From assembly GCF_014196915.1 (NCBI RefSeq), contig NZ_JACIEP010000007.1:62001-126000 (forward strand): DNA of 64,000 nucleotides. Reading direction: 5' to 3'. Shown here piece by piece: positions 18,614 to 27,598 of the stretch. The translations under genes and the position numbers were made by a program. The stretch is from Dysgonomonas hofstadii. Its GTDB lineage: Bacteria > Bacteroidota > Bacteroidia > Bacteroidales > Dysgonomonadaceae. The first letter of the stretch is position 1, and each line of letters begins with the position of its first letter. Under the pieces are notes generated by a model. It did not search any database and was not told the DNA's origin. It saw only the letters and a list, made by a program, of their open reading frames with translations.

Positions 18614-19315
18614 TCAGTTCAATACATGTATTGTATGGCAGGCGACCAGCGCCGCAGTTTCGGTTCGCAGACGGCTCTCTCCCAATGAAACAGGAATAAA
18701 ACCTTTGGCTATTGCCATTTCCACTTCTTTCTCAGAAAAATCGCCTTCGGGGCCTATTAATATAAGAGCATTATTCCCTTTCTTATATATTTCTTTTAAC
18801 TCTCTCTTTTCCTGTTCGTAACAGTGGGCGATAAACTTTTGCCCTTCGAAATCCTGGTCGATAAATTTACGGAATTGTTGCATCTCGTCGAGCTGTGGTA
18901 ATGTCGCTTTTTGGGACTGTTTCATCGCTGAAATCAATATTTTTTCTATGCGCTGCGCTTTTATCTCTTTTCGTTCGGAATGATCGCAAAGGATAGGGTA
19001 GAACCGATCTATGCCTATTTCGGTGGCTTTTTCGGCGAACCATTCAATGCGGTCTATATTCTTGGTAGGAGCAAAAGCTATTTGTAAATTAAAGTTCCAG
19101 TTTTTAGGTGTCTTTACTGTATTTACAATGTCTACGATACAGTGTTTCGGATGAGCTTGGATAATACGGGCGTCATAGAAACAGCCCTTTCCGTCGGTCA
19201 GGAATATCTCGTCTCCCTCTTTTTTGCGTAATACTTTTATACAATGTTGCCCTTCCTCGAATGGTAGTTCGGGATTGCTTAAAATATCAGGCGCGAAGAA
19301 TATTGTTTTTTCCAT
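18614..19315 (-). CDS. rsmE: 16S rRNA m3U1498 methyltransferase
   Basis: A 233-residue SPOUT-class methyltransferase that methylates U1498 of 16S rRNA with S-adenosylmethionine. The C-terminal knot keeps LIGPEGDFSEKEV and SLGESRLRTETAA, which form the cofactor pocket. It is the last gene of a minus-strand operon led by pyrC and follows xpt by 24 bases. Its stop is eight bases from the folP stop. Confidence 0.94.
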   Translation of the reverse strand: MEKTIFFAPDILSNPELPFEEGQHCIKVLRKKEGDEIFLTDGKGCFYDARIIQAHPKHCIVDIVNTVKTPKNWNFNLQIAFAPTKNIDRIEWFAEKATEIGIDRFYPILCDHSERKEIKAQRIEKILISAMKQSQKATLPQLDEMQQFRKFIDQDFEGQKFIAHCYEQEKRELKEIYKKGNNALILIGPEGDFSEKEVEMAIAKGFIPVSLGESRLRTETAALVACHTIHVLN

Positions 19316-19339
19316 AAATGCTCAAATAACGATCTGCTT

Positions 19340-19909
19340 TCAATCTTCAAATATAATCCGGTTGCTGTCCAACTCTTTTATTTTGGCTAACGATTCTACA
19401 TATATACCCAGATCACGGAGTTTTTTTCCTCCGTCCTGAAAACTTTTCTCGATAATAAAACCCATTCCATAAAGTTCTGCACCTGATTTTTTAATCAGGT
19501 CATAGACTCCCAGAGCTGCATTGCCGTTTGCGAGGAAATCATCGATGAATACGACCTTGTCATCCTTTGTAAGGAAGTCTCCGCTTACAGAGACTGTATA
19601 GTCCTTATCCTTAGTAAAAGAATGTACAGAGGTAGACAGCATATTCTGCATTGTTTTAGGCACAGCCTTTTTTACAAAAACCACAGGTAGTTCGAGTAAG
19701 TAACCCAGCATAATCGCCGGAGCTATTCCGCTGGCTTCGATGGTTACGACTTTATTTATCGGTAAATTTCCAAAACGGCGTACAAACTCCACGCCTATTG
19801 ATTTCATCAGAATGGGGTCCATCTGATGATTGATAAAGCTATCAACTTTGAGAATACCACCCTCAAAACTTTTTCCATCGCGAAGAATACGTTCTTTCAG
19901 TAATTTCAT
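19340..19909 (-). CDS. xpt: Xanthine phosphoribosyltransferase
   Basis: A 189-residue purine-salvage enzyme that transfers ribose-5-phosphate from PRPP to xanthine, giving XMP. The PRPP-binding loop [13 protein letters not shown] lies at about 118-130, and the N-terminus [12 protein letters not shown] is typical of Xpt. The start codon overlaps the upstream DUF2625 gene by four bases. I saw no purine riboswitch in front of it; such elements are known before xpt in Firmicutes but would not fit this overlapped position. Confidence 0.94.
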   Translation of the reverse strand: MKLLKERILRDGKSFEGGILKVDSFINHQMDPILMKSIGVEFVRRFGNLPINKVVTIEASGIAPAIMLGYLLELPVVFVKKAVPKTMQNMLSTSVHSFTKDKDYTVSVSGDFLTKDDKVVFIDDFLANGNAALGVYDLIKKSGAELYGMGFIIEKSFQDGGKKLRDLGIYVESLAKIKELDSNRIIFED

Positions 19910-20718
19910 TCCGATTGCCTGTTGTTCAACGTATTTTGCAAATCCATATTGAAATCGTAAAGTTCCCCGATTGGAATGGCTCTTCTCGATACTTCTTCTA
20001 TATCTTTCCCTTCCCGAGACCAGAGGAACGGTACAAAGCTATAAGCATAATCGGGATTCAACACCTTCACCTCATCTTGCCATCCTTTCCATCGCAGATT
20101 CGGATAAAATTCATCCATATCTGTTTCGAAGCAAAAGAGAAGGAACTGGCTATAACCCATTTCCATTGGAATCCATTGCACCATATCGGGAGCAAAATAA
20201 TATATATTCCCCGCATCTTTTCCGAAAAATCCCCCATTGATCGCATAAAATCCCCCGATTGCATCATCGGCTACAAGGAGATAAGGTGCAGGTTCTCCAT
20301 ACTCGGAAAAGGTTTTCCCTCTATTCCATTCATCGAGTGACCGCTTCATCTTTTCACTACCCGAACCAAGAATCCTGATCCATCCATTATCGACAAGTAA
20401 ACCACCTGTCTCGTAAATAACGGCGCCCATCAATGATCGTGTGGTCACTTGTGTATGCAGAAGTGTTTCCTCTGCTTTTGATTTTTCACATGGCAGAACC
20501 TCTATTTTATTTTTTGCTTTTTCGATCCATTCCTGAACGACAGGCCATCCCGGATCTTCTTTGTTTATCAATTCTTCCAATGTACGCATATTCGTATTGG
20601 GTTTATTTATTGTGTCATGAATTTGATCAATAGGTTTTGTTTCTATCGGAGATTGTGCCCATACAGATTGACAAACTCCTATGAAAAACAAGAGTAAACA
20701 AAGTGCAAACTTTTCCAT
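19906..20718 (-). CDS. DUF2625 family protein with signal peptide
   Basis: A 270-residue protein of unknown function. An apparent signal peptide ([19 protein letters not shown]) precedes about 40 linker residues, and the DUF2625 domain runs from about residue 44 (MRTLEELIN) to the end, with [17 protein letters not shown] and WIRILGSGS blocks. The frame can begin with GTG at 20721, but the adjacent ATG at 20718 is the more natural start. It sits between pyrC (29 bases upstream) and xpt (four-base overlap). A secreted protein tightly coupled to two nucleotide enzymes is odd; no functional link is evident. Confidence 0.85.
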   Translation of the reverse strand: MEKFALCLLLFFIGVCQSVWAQSPIETKPIDQIHDTINKPNTNMRTLEELINKEDPGWPVVQEWIEKAKNKIEVLPCEKSKAEETLLHTQVTTRSLMGAVIYETGGLLVDNGWIRILGSGSEKMKRSLDEWNRGKTFSEYGEPAPYLLVADDAIGGFYAINGGFFGKDAGNIYYFAPDMVQWIPMEMGYSQFLLFCFETDMDEFYPNLRWKGWQDEVKVLNPDYAYSFVPFLWSREGKDIEEVSRRAIPIGELYDFNMDLQNTLNNRQSE

Positions 20719-20747
20719 CACAATCCGCTTAACTTGATAACGTACTT

Positions 20748-22088
20748 CTATCGGTCAAAACGCAACATTTCGCCCCGAATATTATTTACCTGTCCGTTCT
20801 CAAAAGCTATTTTTCCATTGAGGATCGTTTTTTCTATCGAGGTCGACATGATTTCACCTTCAAGGGGTGACCATCCGCATTTGTAAAGGATATTATCTTT
20901 TGTAATCGTATATGGTTTGTTCGGGTTGACCAATACAAGGTCGGCATAATAGCCCTTGCGTATATATCCCCGTTTTTCTATTTGGAAAAGTGTAGCCGGA
21001 GCATGGCACATTTTATTAACGACCTGCTCTTTAGTGATCTTCCCCTTTTTTGCCAGTTCGAGCATCATCTGCAATGAATGCTGGACAAGCGGACCACCCG
21101 AAGCGGCCTTGAGTGCCCCGCCTTGTTTTTCTTCGAGTAAGTGCGGAGCGTGATCGGTCGCGATAACGTCAAGTTTATTCTTCAATAATCCCTGCATGAG
21201 CGCTCCCCTGTCTTGCCGCGTTTTCACCGCCGGATTCCACTTGATACGTGTCCCGTATCGGGCGTAGTCTTCGTCGGAGAACCACAGGTGGTGTACGCAT
21301 ACTTCTCCTGTTATCTTCTTTTCAGTAAGCGGTTTTATATCGAACAGACTGATTTCTTTTTCGGTGGAAAGGTGCAAAATATGCAAACGCGACTGATATT
21401 TATCCGCCAGTTCCACAGCTTCGGCAGATGAACGGTAACAAGCTTCGGCACTACGGATCAATGGATGATATTGGATAGGTACATCATCCCCGAATTCGGC
21501 CCGGTATCTAGCGGCATTTGCCCTAATTATTTCTTCTTTTTCGCAATGGGTGGCAATGAGTGTATCTACTTCGGCAAAGATGGCCTGTAATACCATTTTA
21601 TCGTCAACCAACATATTGCCTGTAGATGAACCCATAAAAACCTTTACACCAGCTACTTCCTTATGGTTGACTTTTTTCAGTTCATCCAGATTTTCGTTTG
21701 TCGCTCCCAGGTAGAACGAATAATTAGCAAAAGAGGTGTTGGAGGCTATTTCGAATTTTTGTTCGAGCAGATCTAATGTTATTGTCGGCGGCTTTGTGTT
21801 AGGCATCTCCATAAAAGATGTTACTCCACCCGCAATGGCAGCACGGCTTTCACTGGCGATATCTCCTTTATGAGTGAGCCCCGGTTCACGAAAATGAACC
21901 TGGTCGTCTATTACTCCGGGGAGCAGCCACAGGTCTCTGGCATCTATTATGGTCGAGCTGTTCAATATTGTTTCCGGGATTATTTCGTCTGCGCGAAAGA
22001 CTTCTGAAATGAGGTTGTTATCTATCAGAACCGAACCGGTAAAAGAAGCGCCCTCATTAATGATCGTTGCCTTGTGAATAAGTATCAT
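20748..22088 (-). CDS. pyrC: Dihydroorotase
   Basis: A 446-residue type I dihydroorotase that cyclises carbamoyl-aspartate to dihydroorotate in pyrimidine synthesis. The metal site [10 protein letters not shown] (about residues 60-69) supplies two His ligands. The Lys in [13 protein letters not shown] lies where the family has its carboxylated lysine, and [10 protein letters not shown] gives the last metal Asp. It is the first gene of the pyrC-DUF2625-xpt-rsmE operon. Allantoinase or hydantoinase are related alternatives, but the motifs favour dihydroorotase. Confidence 0.94.
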   Translation of the reverse strand: MILIHKATIINEGASFTGSVLIDNNLISEVFRADEIIPETILNSSTIIDARDLWLLPGVIDDQVHFREPGLTHKGDIASESRAAIAGGVTSFMEMPNTKPPTITLDLLEQKFEIASNTSFANYSFYLGATNENLDELKKVNHKEVAGVKVFMGSSTGNMLVDDKMVLQAIFAEVDTLIATHCEKEEIIRANAARYRAEFGDDVPIQYHPLIRSAEACYRSSAEAVELADKYQSRLHILHLSTEKEISLFDIKPLTEKKITGEVCVHHLWFSDEDYARYGTRIKWNPAVKTRQDRGALMQGLLKNKLDVIATDHAPHLLEEKQGGALKAASGGPLVQHSLQMMLELAKKGKITKEQVVNKMCHAPATLFQIEKRGYIRKGYYADLVLVNPNKPYTITKDNILYKCGWSPLEGEIMSTSIEKTILNGKIAFENGQVNNIRGEMLRFDR

Positions 22089-22191
22089 ACTGATAACAAT
22101 AAAATGGTTTTCTGCAAAGATAATTCTTTATTGATGAAAGAAAGTATCTTTTCAATTCTTATTCTTTGGTGTGGCTTTACTGAAAAAAACA

Positions 22192-22229
22192 GCGGAGAAA
22201 CAGTATATTACATATACCCATTTCTCCGC
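22192..22229 (-). terminator. Intrinsic terminator after hcp
   Basis: A nine-bp stem pairs GCGGAGAAA (22192-22200) with TTTCTCCGC (22221-22229) over a 20-base loop. On the minus strand it is followed by a run of seven T, about 20 bases after the hcp stop. Confidence 0.7.
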
Positions 22230-22250
22230 CAGCATAACAATACCGTTTAT

Positions 22251-23891
22251 TTATACTGCCATGAACATTTCTATATCTTCTTCTACTGTTGATATGCCTC
22301 CTATGCCAAAGTTCTCTACCAACACTTTAGTTACATTTGGGGAAAGGAATCCCGGAAGTGTAGGCCCGAGATGGATGTTTTTTACGCCCAGATGAAGCAA
22401 TGCAAGCAATACAATTACTGCTTTTTGTTCATACCATGCGATATTAAATGCAATAGGTAGCTGATTGATATCATCCAATCCGAATACTTCTTTTAGTTTT
22501 AATGCGATTATGGCTAATGAATAACTGTCGTTACATTGCCCTGCATCCAATACCCGTGGAATTCCGCCTATATCTCCAAGTGGTAATTTATTGTAACGGT
22601 ATTTTGCACATCCGGCTGTAAGAATCACAGTATCGTTCGGCAATGCGTTGGCAAAATCAGTGTAATAATTACGGCTTTTCATCCGTCCGTCGCAACCTGC
22701 CATCACAAAGAACTTCTTTATAGCCCCCGATTTCACGGCATCTACGACTTTATCGGCCAGAGCCATAACCTGTGCATGGGCAAATCCTCCGGTTATTGTT
22801 CCGGTTTCTATCTCACGTGGTGCCTGGCATTGTTTGGCCATTTCAATGATTTCGGAGAAATCTTTTTGTTGTCCTGCTTTGCGTTCGGGGATGTGTTTTG
22901 CCCCATCGAGACCTGATGCTCCTGTGGTAAAGATACGTTCCCTATATGTAGCATTTTTAGATGGAGGGACGATACAATTGGTAGTGAAGAGGATTGGCCC
23001 GTTGAATGCTTCAAAGTCTTCTTTCTGTTGCCACCATGCTCCACCGAAATTACCCACGAGATGTTTGTATTTCTTTAGATGAGGATAGTAGTGTGCGGGA
23101 AGCATCTCGCTATGTGTATATACGTCGACGCCTGTACCTTCGGTTTGTTGCAGCAATTCTTCAATATCACGCAGATCGTGTCCGCTGATAAGTATTCCCG
23201 GGTTTTTACCTACGCCGATATTTACCTGTGTGATCTCCGGATTACCGAATCGCCCGGTATTGGCTGCGTCGAGCAGGGCCATTACCTGCACTCCGTATTT
23301 ACCGGTTTCGAGGGCTAAAGCAACCAATTCACCGACAGAAATATCTTCGCGTGTAATATCTGCCAGTGCTTTCTGCATGAAGGTGAAGATTCCATCATCT
23401 GTCTTATCCAGGTTATACGCATGCTCGGCATAAGCAGCCATCCCTTTCAATCCGTAGTGGATAAGTTCTTTTAGTGAACGGATATCTTCATCTTTTGTAC
23501 GTAAGACACCGACTTCCTTTGCCTTTGTCATAAACTCGGATTCGGCTCCATTCCATGTGCATTCATCAGGAAGATTTTCTGAAGTATTTCCAAGTTTCGT
23601 AGCAAGCCCGGCCTTTAGTGTTAAACCTTCTTTTACCTTATTCTTTATCGCTTCGAAATCGAAATTAGCATTGGTAATGCTGATAAACATAGCATCAACA
23701 ATAAATTTATCGGCTATGGCAGATGCTTTTCCCTCTTTTCTCAATTCATTATTATACACTGCGATCCCTCTGGTCACAAACAATAGCAAATCCTGAATAT
23801 CAGATACTTCAGGAGTTTTTCCGCAGACTCCCATTAATGTACAGCCTGTTCCTTTGGCTGTTTCCTGGCATTGAAAACAAAACATGTTCAT
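22251..23891 (-). CDS. hcp: Hydroxylamine reductase / hybrid cluster protein
   Basis: A 546-residue iron-sulfur protein that reduces hydroxylamine and is linked to nitric oxide detoxification. The N-terminal cluster motif [15 protein letters not shown] provides C-x2-C-x8-C, with the fourth Cys in GVCGK. Later Cys and Glu residues for the hybrid cluster occur in [34 protein letters not shown] and [11 protein letters not shown]. The frame extends 14 codons upstream, but MNMFCFQC is the expected N-terminus, so I start it at 23891. The ferredoxin gene lies 84 bases upstream on the same strand and is the likely electron donor. Confidence 0.96.
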   Translation of the reverse strand: MNMFCFQCQETAKGTGCTLMGVCGKTPEVSDIQDLLLFVTRGIAVYNNELRKEGKASAIADKFIVDAMFISITNANFDFEAIKNKVKEGLTLKAGLATKLGNTSENLPDECTWNGAESEFMTKAKEVGVLRTKDEDIRSLKELIHYGLKGMAAYAEHAYNLDKTDDGIFTFMQKALADITREDISVGELVALALETGKYGVQVMALLDAANTGRFGNPEITQVNIGVGKNPGILISGHDLRDIEELLQQTEGTGVDVYTHSEMLPAHYYPHLKKYKHLVGNFGGAWWQQKEDFEAFNGPILFTTNCIVPPSKNATYRERIFTTGASGLDGAKHIPERKAGQQKDFSEIIEMAKQCQAPREIETGTITGGFAHAQVMALADKVVDAVKSGAIKKFFVMAGCDGRMKSRNYYTDFANALPNDTVILTAGCAKYRYNKLPLGDIGGIPRVLDAGQCNDSYSLAIIALKLKEVFGLDDINQLPIAFNIAWYEQKAVIVLLALLHLGVKNIHLGPTLPGFLSPNVTKVLVENFGIGGISTVEEDIEMFMAV

Positions 23892-23915
23892 AATATATAT
23901 TTTTTTAGTAGTTAG

Positions 23916-23972
23916 AGGAGTTAAAGTAGTCAAGTAGCTGAGTATATTGGGGAAATTACTCCTTTAACTCCT
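23916..23972 (-). other. Inverted repeat in the ferredoxin-hcp gap
   Basis: An 11-bp perfect inverted repeat joins AGGAGTTAAAG (23916-23926) to CTTTAACTCCT (23962-23972). It spans the ferredoxin stop to the hcp leader and could form an mRNA hairpin affecting hcp expression. A related GTAGTCA-rich stretch occurs before the DUF1444 gene at 58588. Confidence 0.5.
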
Positions 23973-23975
23973 ATT

Positions 23976-24842
23976 TTAAATCCATTCTTCTTTTTTTATC
24001 TCTCCCTGTACTGAAATGACCACCACTTTCATCGGAACGTTCCGTTCTGCTTGTTCCCGTGCCATTTGTGCTATTCTTATGAGGCCGCTGCAACAAGGGA
24101 CTTCCATGATTAATACGGTAAGCGTATCGATTCCAGCTTCATCAATCATCTGTACTAATTTATCAACATATACTTGTGTATTACTGTCGAGTTTCGGGCA
24201 GGCAATTGCCAATGCTCTGTCTTTCAGGAAACGACTGTGAAAACCGCCGTACGCAAATGCAGTGCAATCGGCTGCCAGAAGCAGGTCGGCTCCTTGCAAA
24301 AATCCGGCATTGGGGTTTAGTAAATGGAGTTGAACAGGAAACTGCCTTAATTCGGATGGCTGGGCTGTGGCTGTGGAAGCCATAGTAAAACCTGAGGCCA
24401 CAGGTCTTTTTATTTCCTGCATCATAGACCCCGGACAACCACAGGCCAGAGGTTTTATTTCTTCTTTTCTATTATTTTGCCTTGGAAGAGGGAAATTGAT
24501 ACTGACGTTATGTTTTTTCAAACACTCGAGTCCTTGCTGCAATAGAGTTATTTCACCATGTTCTTTCAGATGATTGAGGTGAGCCAGAATAACATTTTCT
24601 CCTTTAGGGATCATTCTTTCTATCACCGCCTCCTCGCTATATGGTTCGGCTTCGCGTTCCTCGAAAAAGATAGCACCGACAGGACATTCTCCAATACAGG
24701 CGCCTAATCCGTCACAATAGAGGTCGCTGATCATTACAGCTTTGCCGTCTACCAGTTGTAATGCTCCTTCGTGGCAACCTGTAACACAAGCTCCACAGCC
24801 GTTACATAATTCTTCATCTATTTTGATTACTGTTCTCTTCAT
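23976..24842 (-). CDS. Ferredoxin-type 4Fe-4S protein paired with hcp
   Basis: A 288-residue cytoplasmic protein. The first cluster motif CNGCGACVTGC (about residues 13-23) is complete. The second reads CDGLGACIGECP, with Leu where the second Cys normally sits, so it may hold a 3Fe-4S or altered cluster; this variant is common in hcp-linked ferredoxins as far as I know. The C-terminal 200 residues contain further Cys (LACGCPGSMM, VPCCSGLI) and no named domain that I recognise. The start is set at 24842 (MKRTVIKID). It precedes hcp in the same orientation and probably donates electrons to it. Confidence 0.87.
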   Translation of the reverse strand: MKRTVIKIDEELCNGCGACVTGCHEGALQLVDGKAVMISDLYCDGLGACIGECPVGAIFFEEREAEPYSEEAVIERMIPKGENVILAHLNHLKEHGEITLLQQGLECLKKHNVSINFPLPRQNNRKEEIKPLACGCPGSMMQEIKRPVASGFTMASTATAQPSELRQFPVQLHLLNPNAGFLQGADLLLAADCTAFAYGGFHSRFLKDRALAIACPKLDSNTQVYVDKLVQMIDEAGIDTLTVLIMEVPCCSGLIRIAQMAREQAERNVPMKVVVISVQGEIKKEEWI

Positions 24843-24860
24843 ACTTTTTTGATTTATGTA

Positions 24861-24868
24861 CAAAATTA
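24861..24868 (-). promoter_or_regulatory. Candidate -7 element for the ferredoxin-hcp unit
   Basis: On the minus strand TAATTTTG (the complement of 24861-24868) matches TAnnTTTG and lies about 18 bases before the ferredoxin ATG. The expected -33 position falls inside the hairpin of the upstream gene's terminator. Confidence 0.45.
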
Positions 24869-24886
24869 GAGATCAGTATATAAAAA

Positions 24887-24908
24887 AAGCGTCACCATTG
24901 TGACGCTT
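24887..24908 (-). terminator. Intrinsic terminator after the DUF3592 gene
   Basis: A nine-bp stem AAGCGTCAC (24887-24895) / GTGACGCTT (24900-24908) with a four-base loop is followed on the minus strand by seven T. It ends transcription from the DUF3592-like gene about 40 bases after its stop. Confidence 0.8.
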
Positions 24909-24948
24909 CGGGGATTATTTCAGATATAAATATGGAATTATTAAATGT

Positions 24949-25401
24949 TTAATTTGTTTTATCTAAATAATGGAAAATACAAGCAAAAATAATTAATAAG
25001 AAAGATGCGACAAACATCAGTATAATTTCTGAATGAACGCCTTTTTGAAGTACCGATTCTTCAGGATTTGACGGATTATAATGCACATCGACAGTCATTC
25101 CCCGGAAGTATTTTTTTATTAATCTCTTGCTTTTAAAAGAAAATCCCTCCCTTAGAATATCTCCGAAAAAGATTCTTGTGGAAGTATATTCTTTCCCGTC
25201 TACTGTATATGAATATCTTATAACAGCTTTGTAAGACACCTCTGGATCAGTAGTTATATATTTGTCTATTTTACTTTCACAAACAGTGCCTTCGACAGAG
25301 TCCCAGTTCAATGTATTTTTTGATTTTCTGTAAAAATAGCATGCAGATACAAATAAAGCAGCAGCTATAGAGAAGATGGTGAAGTACGCAAATATTATCA
25401 T
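24949..25401 (-). CDS. DUF3592-like membrane protein
   Basis: A 150-residue protein with two membrane helices, at about residues 3-23 and 125-145, flanking a beta-rich loop of about 90 residues. The pattern WDSVEGTVCESKI, YSYTVDGKEY and VHYNPSNPEESVL is characteristic of DUF3592, a small family of unknown function found as integral membrane proteins. It stands alone between the hcp unit and the etf operon and has a good terminator. Nothing here indicates a function. Confidence 0.75.
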   Translation of the reverse strand: MIIFAYFTIFSIAAALFVSACYFYRKSKNTLNWDSVEGTVCESKIDKYITTDPEVSYKAVIRYSYTVDGKEYTSTRIFFGDILREGFSFKSKRLIKKYFRGMTVDVHYNPSNPEESVLQKGVHSEIILMFVASFLLIIFACIFHYLDKTN

Positions 25402-25554
25402 AACATTAAATTATACAAAAAGACTTATAGTAGCTTCATATTTTTAGTTAACATTTTATTTCCGGATAAAAATGATTGACTATATTTATAAGCTGATAAA
25501 AAAAACTAATATCAACACACAAAATCTTTTAATCTAACATATCAGAAATCAATT

Positions 25555-26427
25555 ATGAGTTTAAAAATTATTGTATTAGCTAAACAGGTTCCGGATACAC
25601 GTAATGTGGGTAAGGATGCTATGAAAGCTGATGGAACAGTGAATCGCGGGGCGTTGCCTGCGATCTTCAATCCGGAAGACCTGAATGCTCTCGAGCAGGC
25701 GCTTCGCCTGAAAGATGCCCATCCGGGTACTACAGTTACGTTATTAACCATGGGGCCGGGACGTGCTGCCGAAATTATCCGCGAAGGGTTGTATCGTGGT
25801 GCCGATGGTGGCTACCTGCTAACAGACCGTGCCTTTGCAGGAGCCGACACACTTGCTACTTCCTATGCTATTTCGATGGCCATCCGCAAGATAGGAGAGT
25901 ACGACCTGATTATCTGCGGACGTCAGGCAATCGATGGCGATACTGCACAGGTAGGCCCGCAGGTAGCAGAAAAGCTGGGACTGAGCCAGATCACTTATGC
26001 AGAGGAAATTCTTGAAGTGAAAAGCGGACAGGTGAAAGTGAAACGCCGTCTTGAAAGAGGAATAGAAACTGTGAAAGGGAAAATGCCTATCGTGATTACA
26101 GTGAATAGTTCTGCACCCGATTGTCGTCCACGGAATGCAAAGGCCGTACAAAAATATAAGCATGCGAAGACTGTTACCGAAAAACAGACTGCAACTATAG
26201 ATTATACAGACTTGTTCAGTAGTCGTCCATATCTTGATCTGAAAGAGTGGAGCGTGGCGGATGTGGATGCAGATGTGGTTCAATGCGGATTATCAGGCTC
26301 GCCTACAAAAGTGAAATCAATCGAAAATGTTGTTTTCCAGTCGAAGGAAAGCCGTGCGATGGAACCCACAGACGAAAACATCGACGAACTGATGAGAGAA
26401 TTAATTTTAAATCATACCATAGGGTAA
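25555..26427 (+). CDS. etfB: Electron transfer flavoprotein subunit beta
   Basis: A 290-residue subunit of the heterodimeric FAD/AMP protein that accepts electrons from acyl-CoA dehydrogenase. The N-terminus SLKIIVLAKQVPDT and the segment CGRQAIDGDTAQVGPQ are standard EtfB features, the latter binding AMP or FAD. It is the first gene of an operon with etfA and a long acyl-CoA dehydrogenase. The gap to etfA (79 bases) is filled by a GC-rich palindrome. Whether this Etf is of the bifurcating type (two FAD) cannot be settled by eye. Confidence 0.95.
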   Translation: MSLKIIVLAKQVPDTRNVGKDAMKADGTVNRGALPAIFNPEDLNALEQALRLKDAHPGTTVTLLTMGPGRAAEIIREGLYRGADGGYLLTDRAFAGADTLATSYAISMAIRKIGEYDLIICGRQAIDGDTAQVGPQVAEKLGLSQITYAEEILEVKSGQVKVKRRLERGIETVKGKMPIVITVNSSAPDCRPRNAKAVQKYKHAKTVTEKQTATIDYTDLFSSRPYLDLKEWSVADVDADVVQCGLSGSPTKVKSIENVVFQSKESRAMEPTDENIDELMRELILNHTIG

Positions 26428-26434
26428 AAGTCCG

Positions 26435-26488
26435 GCCCCTCCAACCTCCCTGTAGGGGAGGCTATTCCCCCTCCGGGGGTTAGGGGGC
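26435..26488. repeat. GC-rich palindromic element, copy 1
   Basis: A 54-base C/G-rich element between etfB and etfA. It contains two hairpins (CCTCCC with GGGAGG, then CCCCC with GGGGG). Its ends GCCCC/AACC and GGTT/GGGGGC pair as an outer stem, giving a three-way-junction shape. A near-identical element lies at 27527-27584 in the next gap of the same operon. Confidence 0.8.
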
Positions 26489-26506
26489 TTTTAATAATAA
26501 CAAGGA

Positions 26507-27526
26507 ATGAACAACTTATATGTATATTGCGAAATAGAGGACGGCATTGTATCCGATGTCAGTCTCGAATTGCTTACTAAAGGGAAAGCTTTGGCCACGA
26601 CCCTTAAATGCAAAATGGAAGCGGTAGCTGTCGGTTATAAACTCGATGGTATAGCCGAACAAGTATTCCCGTATGGAACGGATGTACTTCACCTCTTTGA
26701 TGATAAACGTCTGTATCCGTATACTTCGCTGCCACATACATCTGTATTGGTGAAACTTTTTGAGGAAACTAAACCGCAGATCGCGCTGATGGGTGCAACC
26801 AGTATCGGCCGTGACCTGGGGCCTCGCGTATCTTCTGCATTGGGAAGCGGACTTACCGCCGACTGTACATCACTTGAAATAGGTGATCACGAAGAAAAGA
26901 AAGAAGGCAAGGTTTATAAAGATCTGTTGTATCAGATACGTCCTGCATTTGGTGGTAATATCGTTGCTACCATCATAAACCCTAAATGCCGTCCGCAAAT
27001 GGCGACCGTGCGCGAAGGAGTTATGAAAAAGGAAGTATTCAACCCTCTGCATAAAGGAGAAGTAAAGACCTACGATGTAAGTAAATATGTGAATGATACT
27101 GATTTTGTAGTAAGCATTATCGACCGTCAGATGGAGAAGAGTAAAACCAATATCAAAGGCTCTCCAATTATTGTGGCGGGTGGTTACGGTGTCGGATCGA
27201 AAGAGAACTTCAAACTTTTACATGATTTAGCTGCTGTTATCGGTGGTGAGGTAGGAGGTTCGCGTGCTGCCGTGGATGCAGGGTTTACCGATCACGACAG
27301 GCAAATCGGGCAAACAGGTGTTACCGTTCGTCCTAAACTATATATCGCTTGCGGTATATCGGGACAAATACAGCATATAGCAGGGATGCAGGAAAGTTCT
27401 ATCATTATTTCTGTTAATAATGATCCGAATGCGCCAATCAACACTATTGCCGATTATGTGATAACCGGAACAGTGGAAGACGTGATTCCGAAAATGATTA
27501 AGTACTACAAAAAAAACACTAAATAA
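26507..27526 (+). CDS. etfA: Electron transfer flavoprotein subunit alpha
   Basis: A 339-residue subunit that binds the catalytic FAD. The C-terminal FAD domain shows GSRAAVDAGFTDHDRQIGQ, TVRPKLYIACGISGQIQH and SIIISVNNDPNAP, all standard for EtfA. It works with EtfB and feeds electrons from the downstream acyl-CoA dehydrogenase to a quinone or other acceptor. It is bordered on both sides by copies of the same palindromic repeat. Confidence 0.95.
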   Translation: MNNLYVYCEIEDGIVSDVSLELLTKGKALATTLKCKMEAVAVGYKLDGIAEQVFPYGTDVLHLFDDKRLYPYTSLPHTSVLVKLFEETKPQIALMGATSIGRDLGPRVSSALGSGLTADCTSLEIGDHEEKKEGKVYKDLLYQIRPAFGGNIVATIINPKCRPQMATVREGVMKKEVFNPLHKGEVKTYDVSKYVNDTDFVVSIIDRQMEKSKTNIKGSPIIVAGGYGVGSKENFKLLHDLAAVIGGEVGGSRAAVDAGFTDHDRQIGQTGVTVRPKLYIACGISGQIQHIAGMQESSIIISVNNDPNAPINTIADYVITGTVEDVIPKMIKYYKKNTK

Positions 27527-27584
27527 GGCCCCTCCAACCTCCCCGTAGGGGAGGCTTTTCCCCCCTCGGGGGCTAGGGGTCCCT
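27527..27584. repeat. GC-rich palindromic element, copy 2
   Basis: Same architecture as the element at 26435-26488: it starts GGCCCCTCCAACCTCCCC, has a seven-bp hairpin (CCTCCCC/GGGGAGG) and a second C5/G5 hairpin, and closes with CTAGGGG. It starts directly at the etfA stop and ends 14 bases before the acyl-CoA dehydrogenase ATG. Confidence 0.8.
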
Positions 27585-27598
27585 AAATTATAAAAAAG

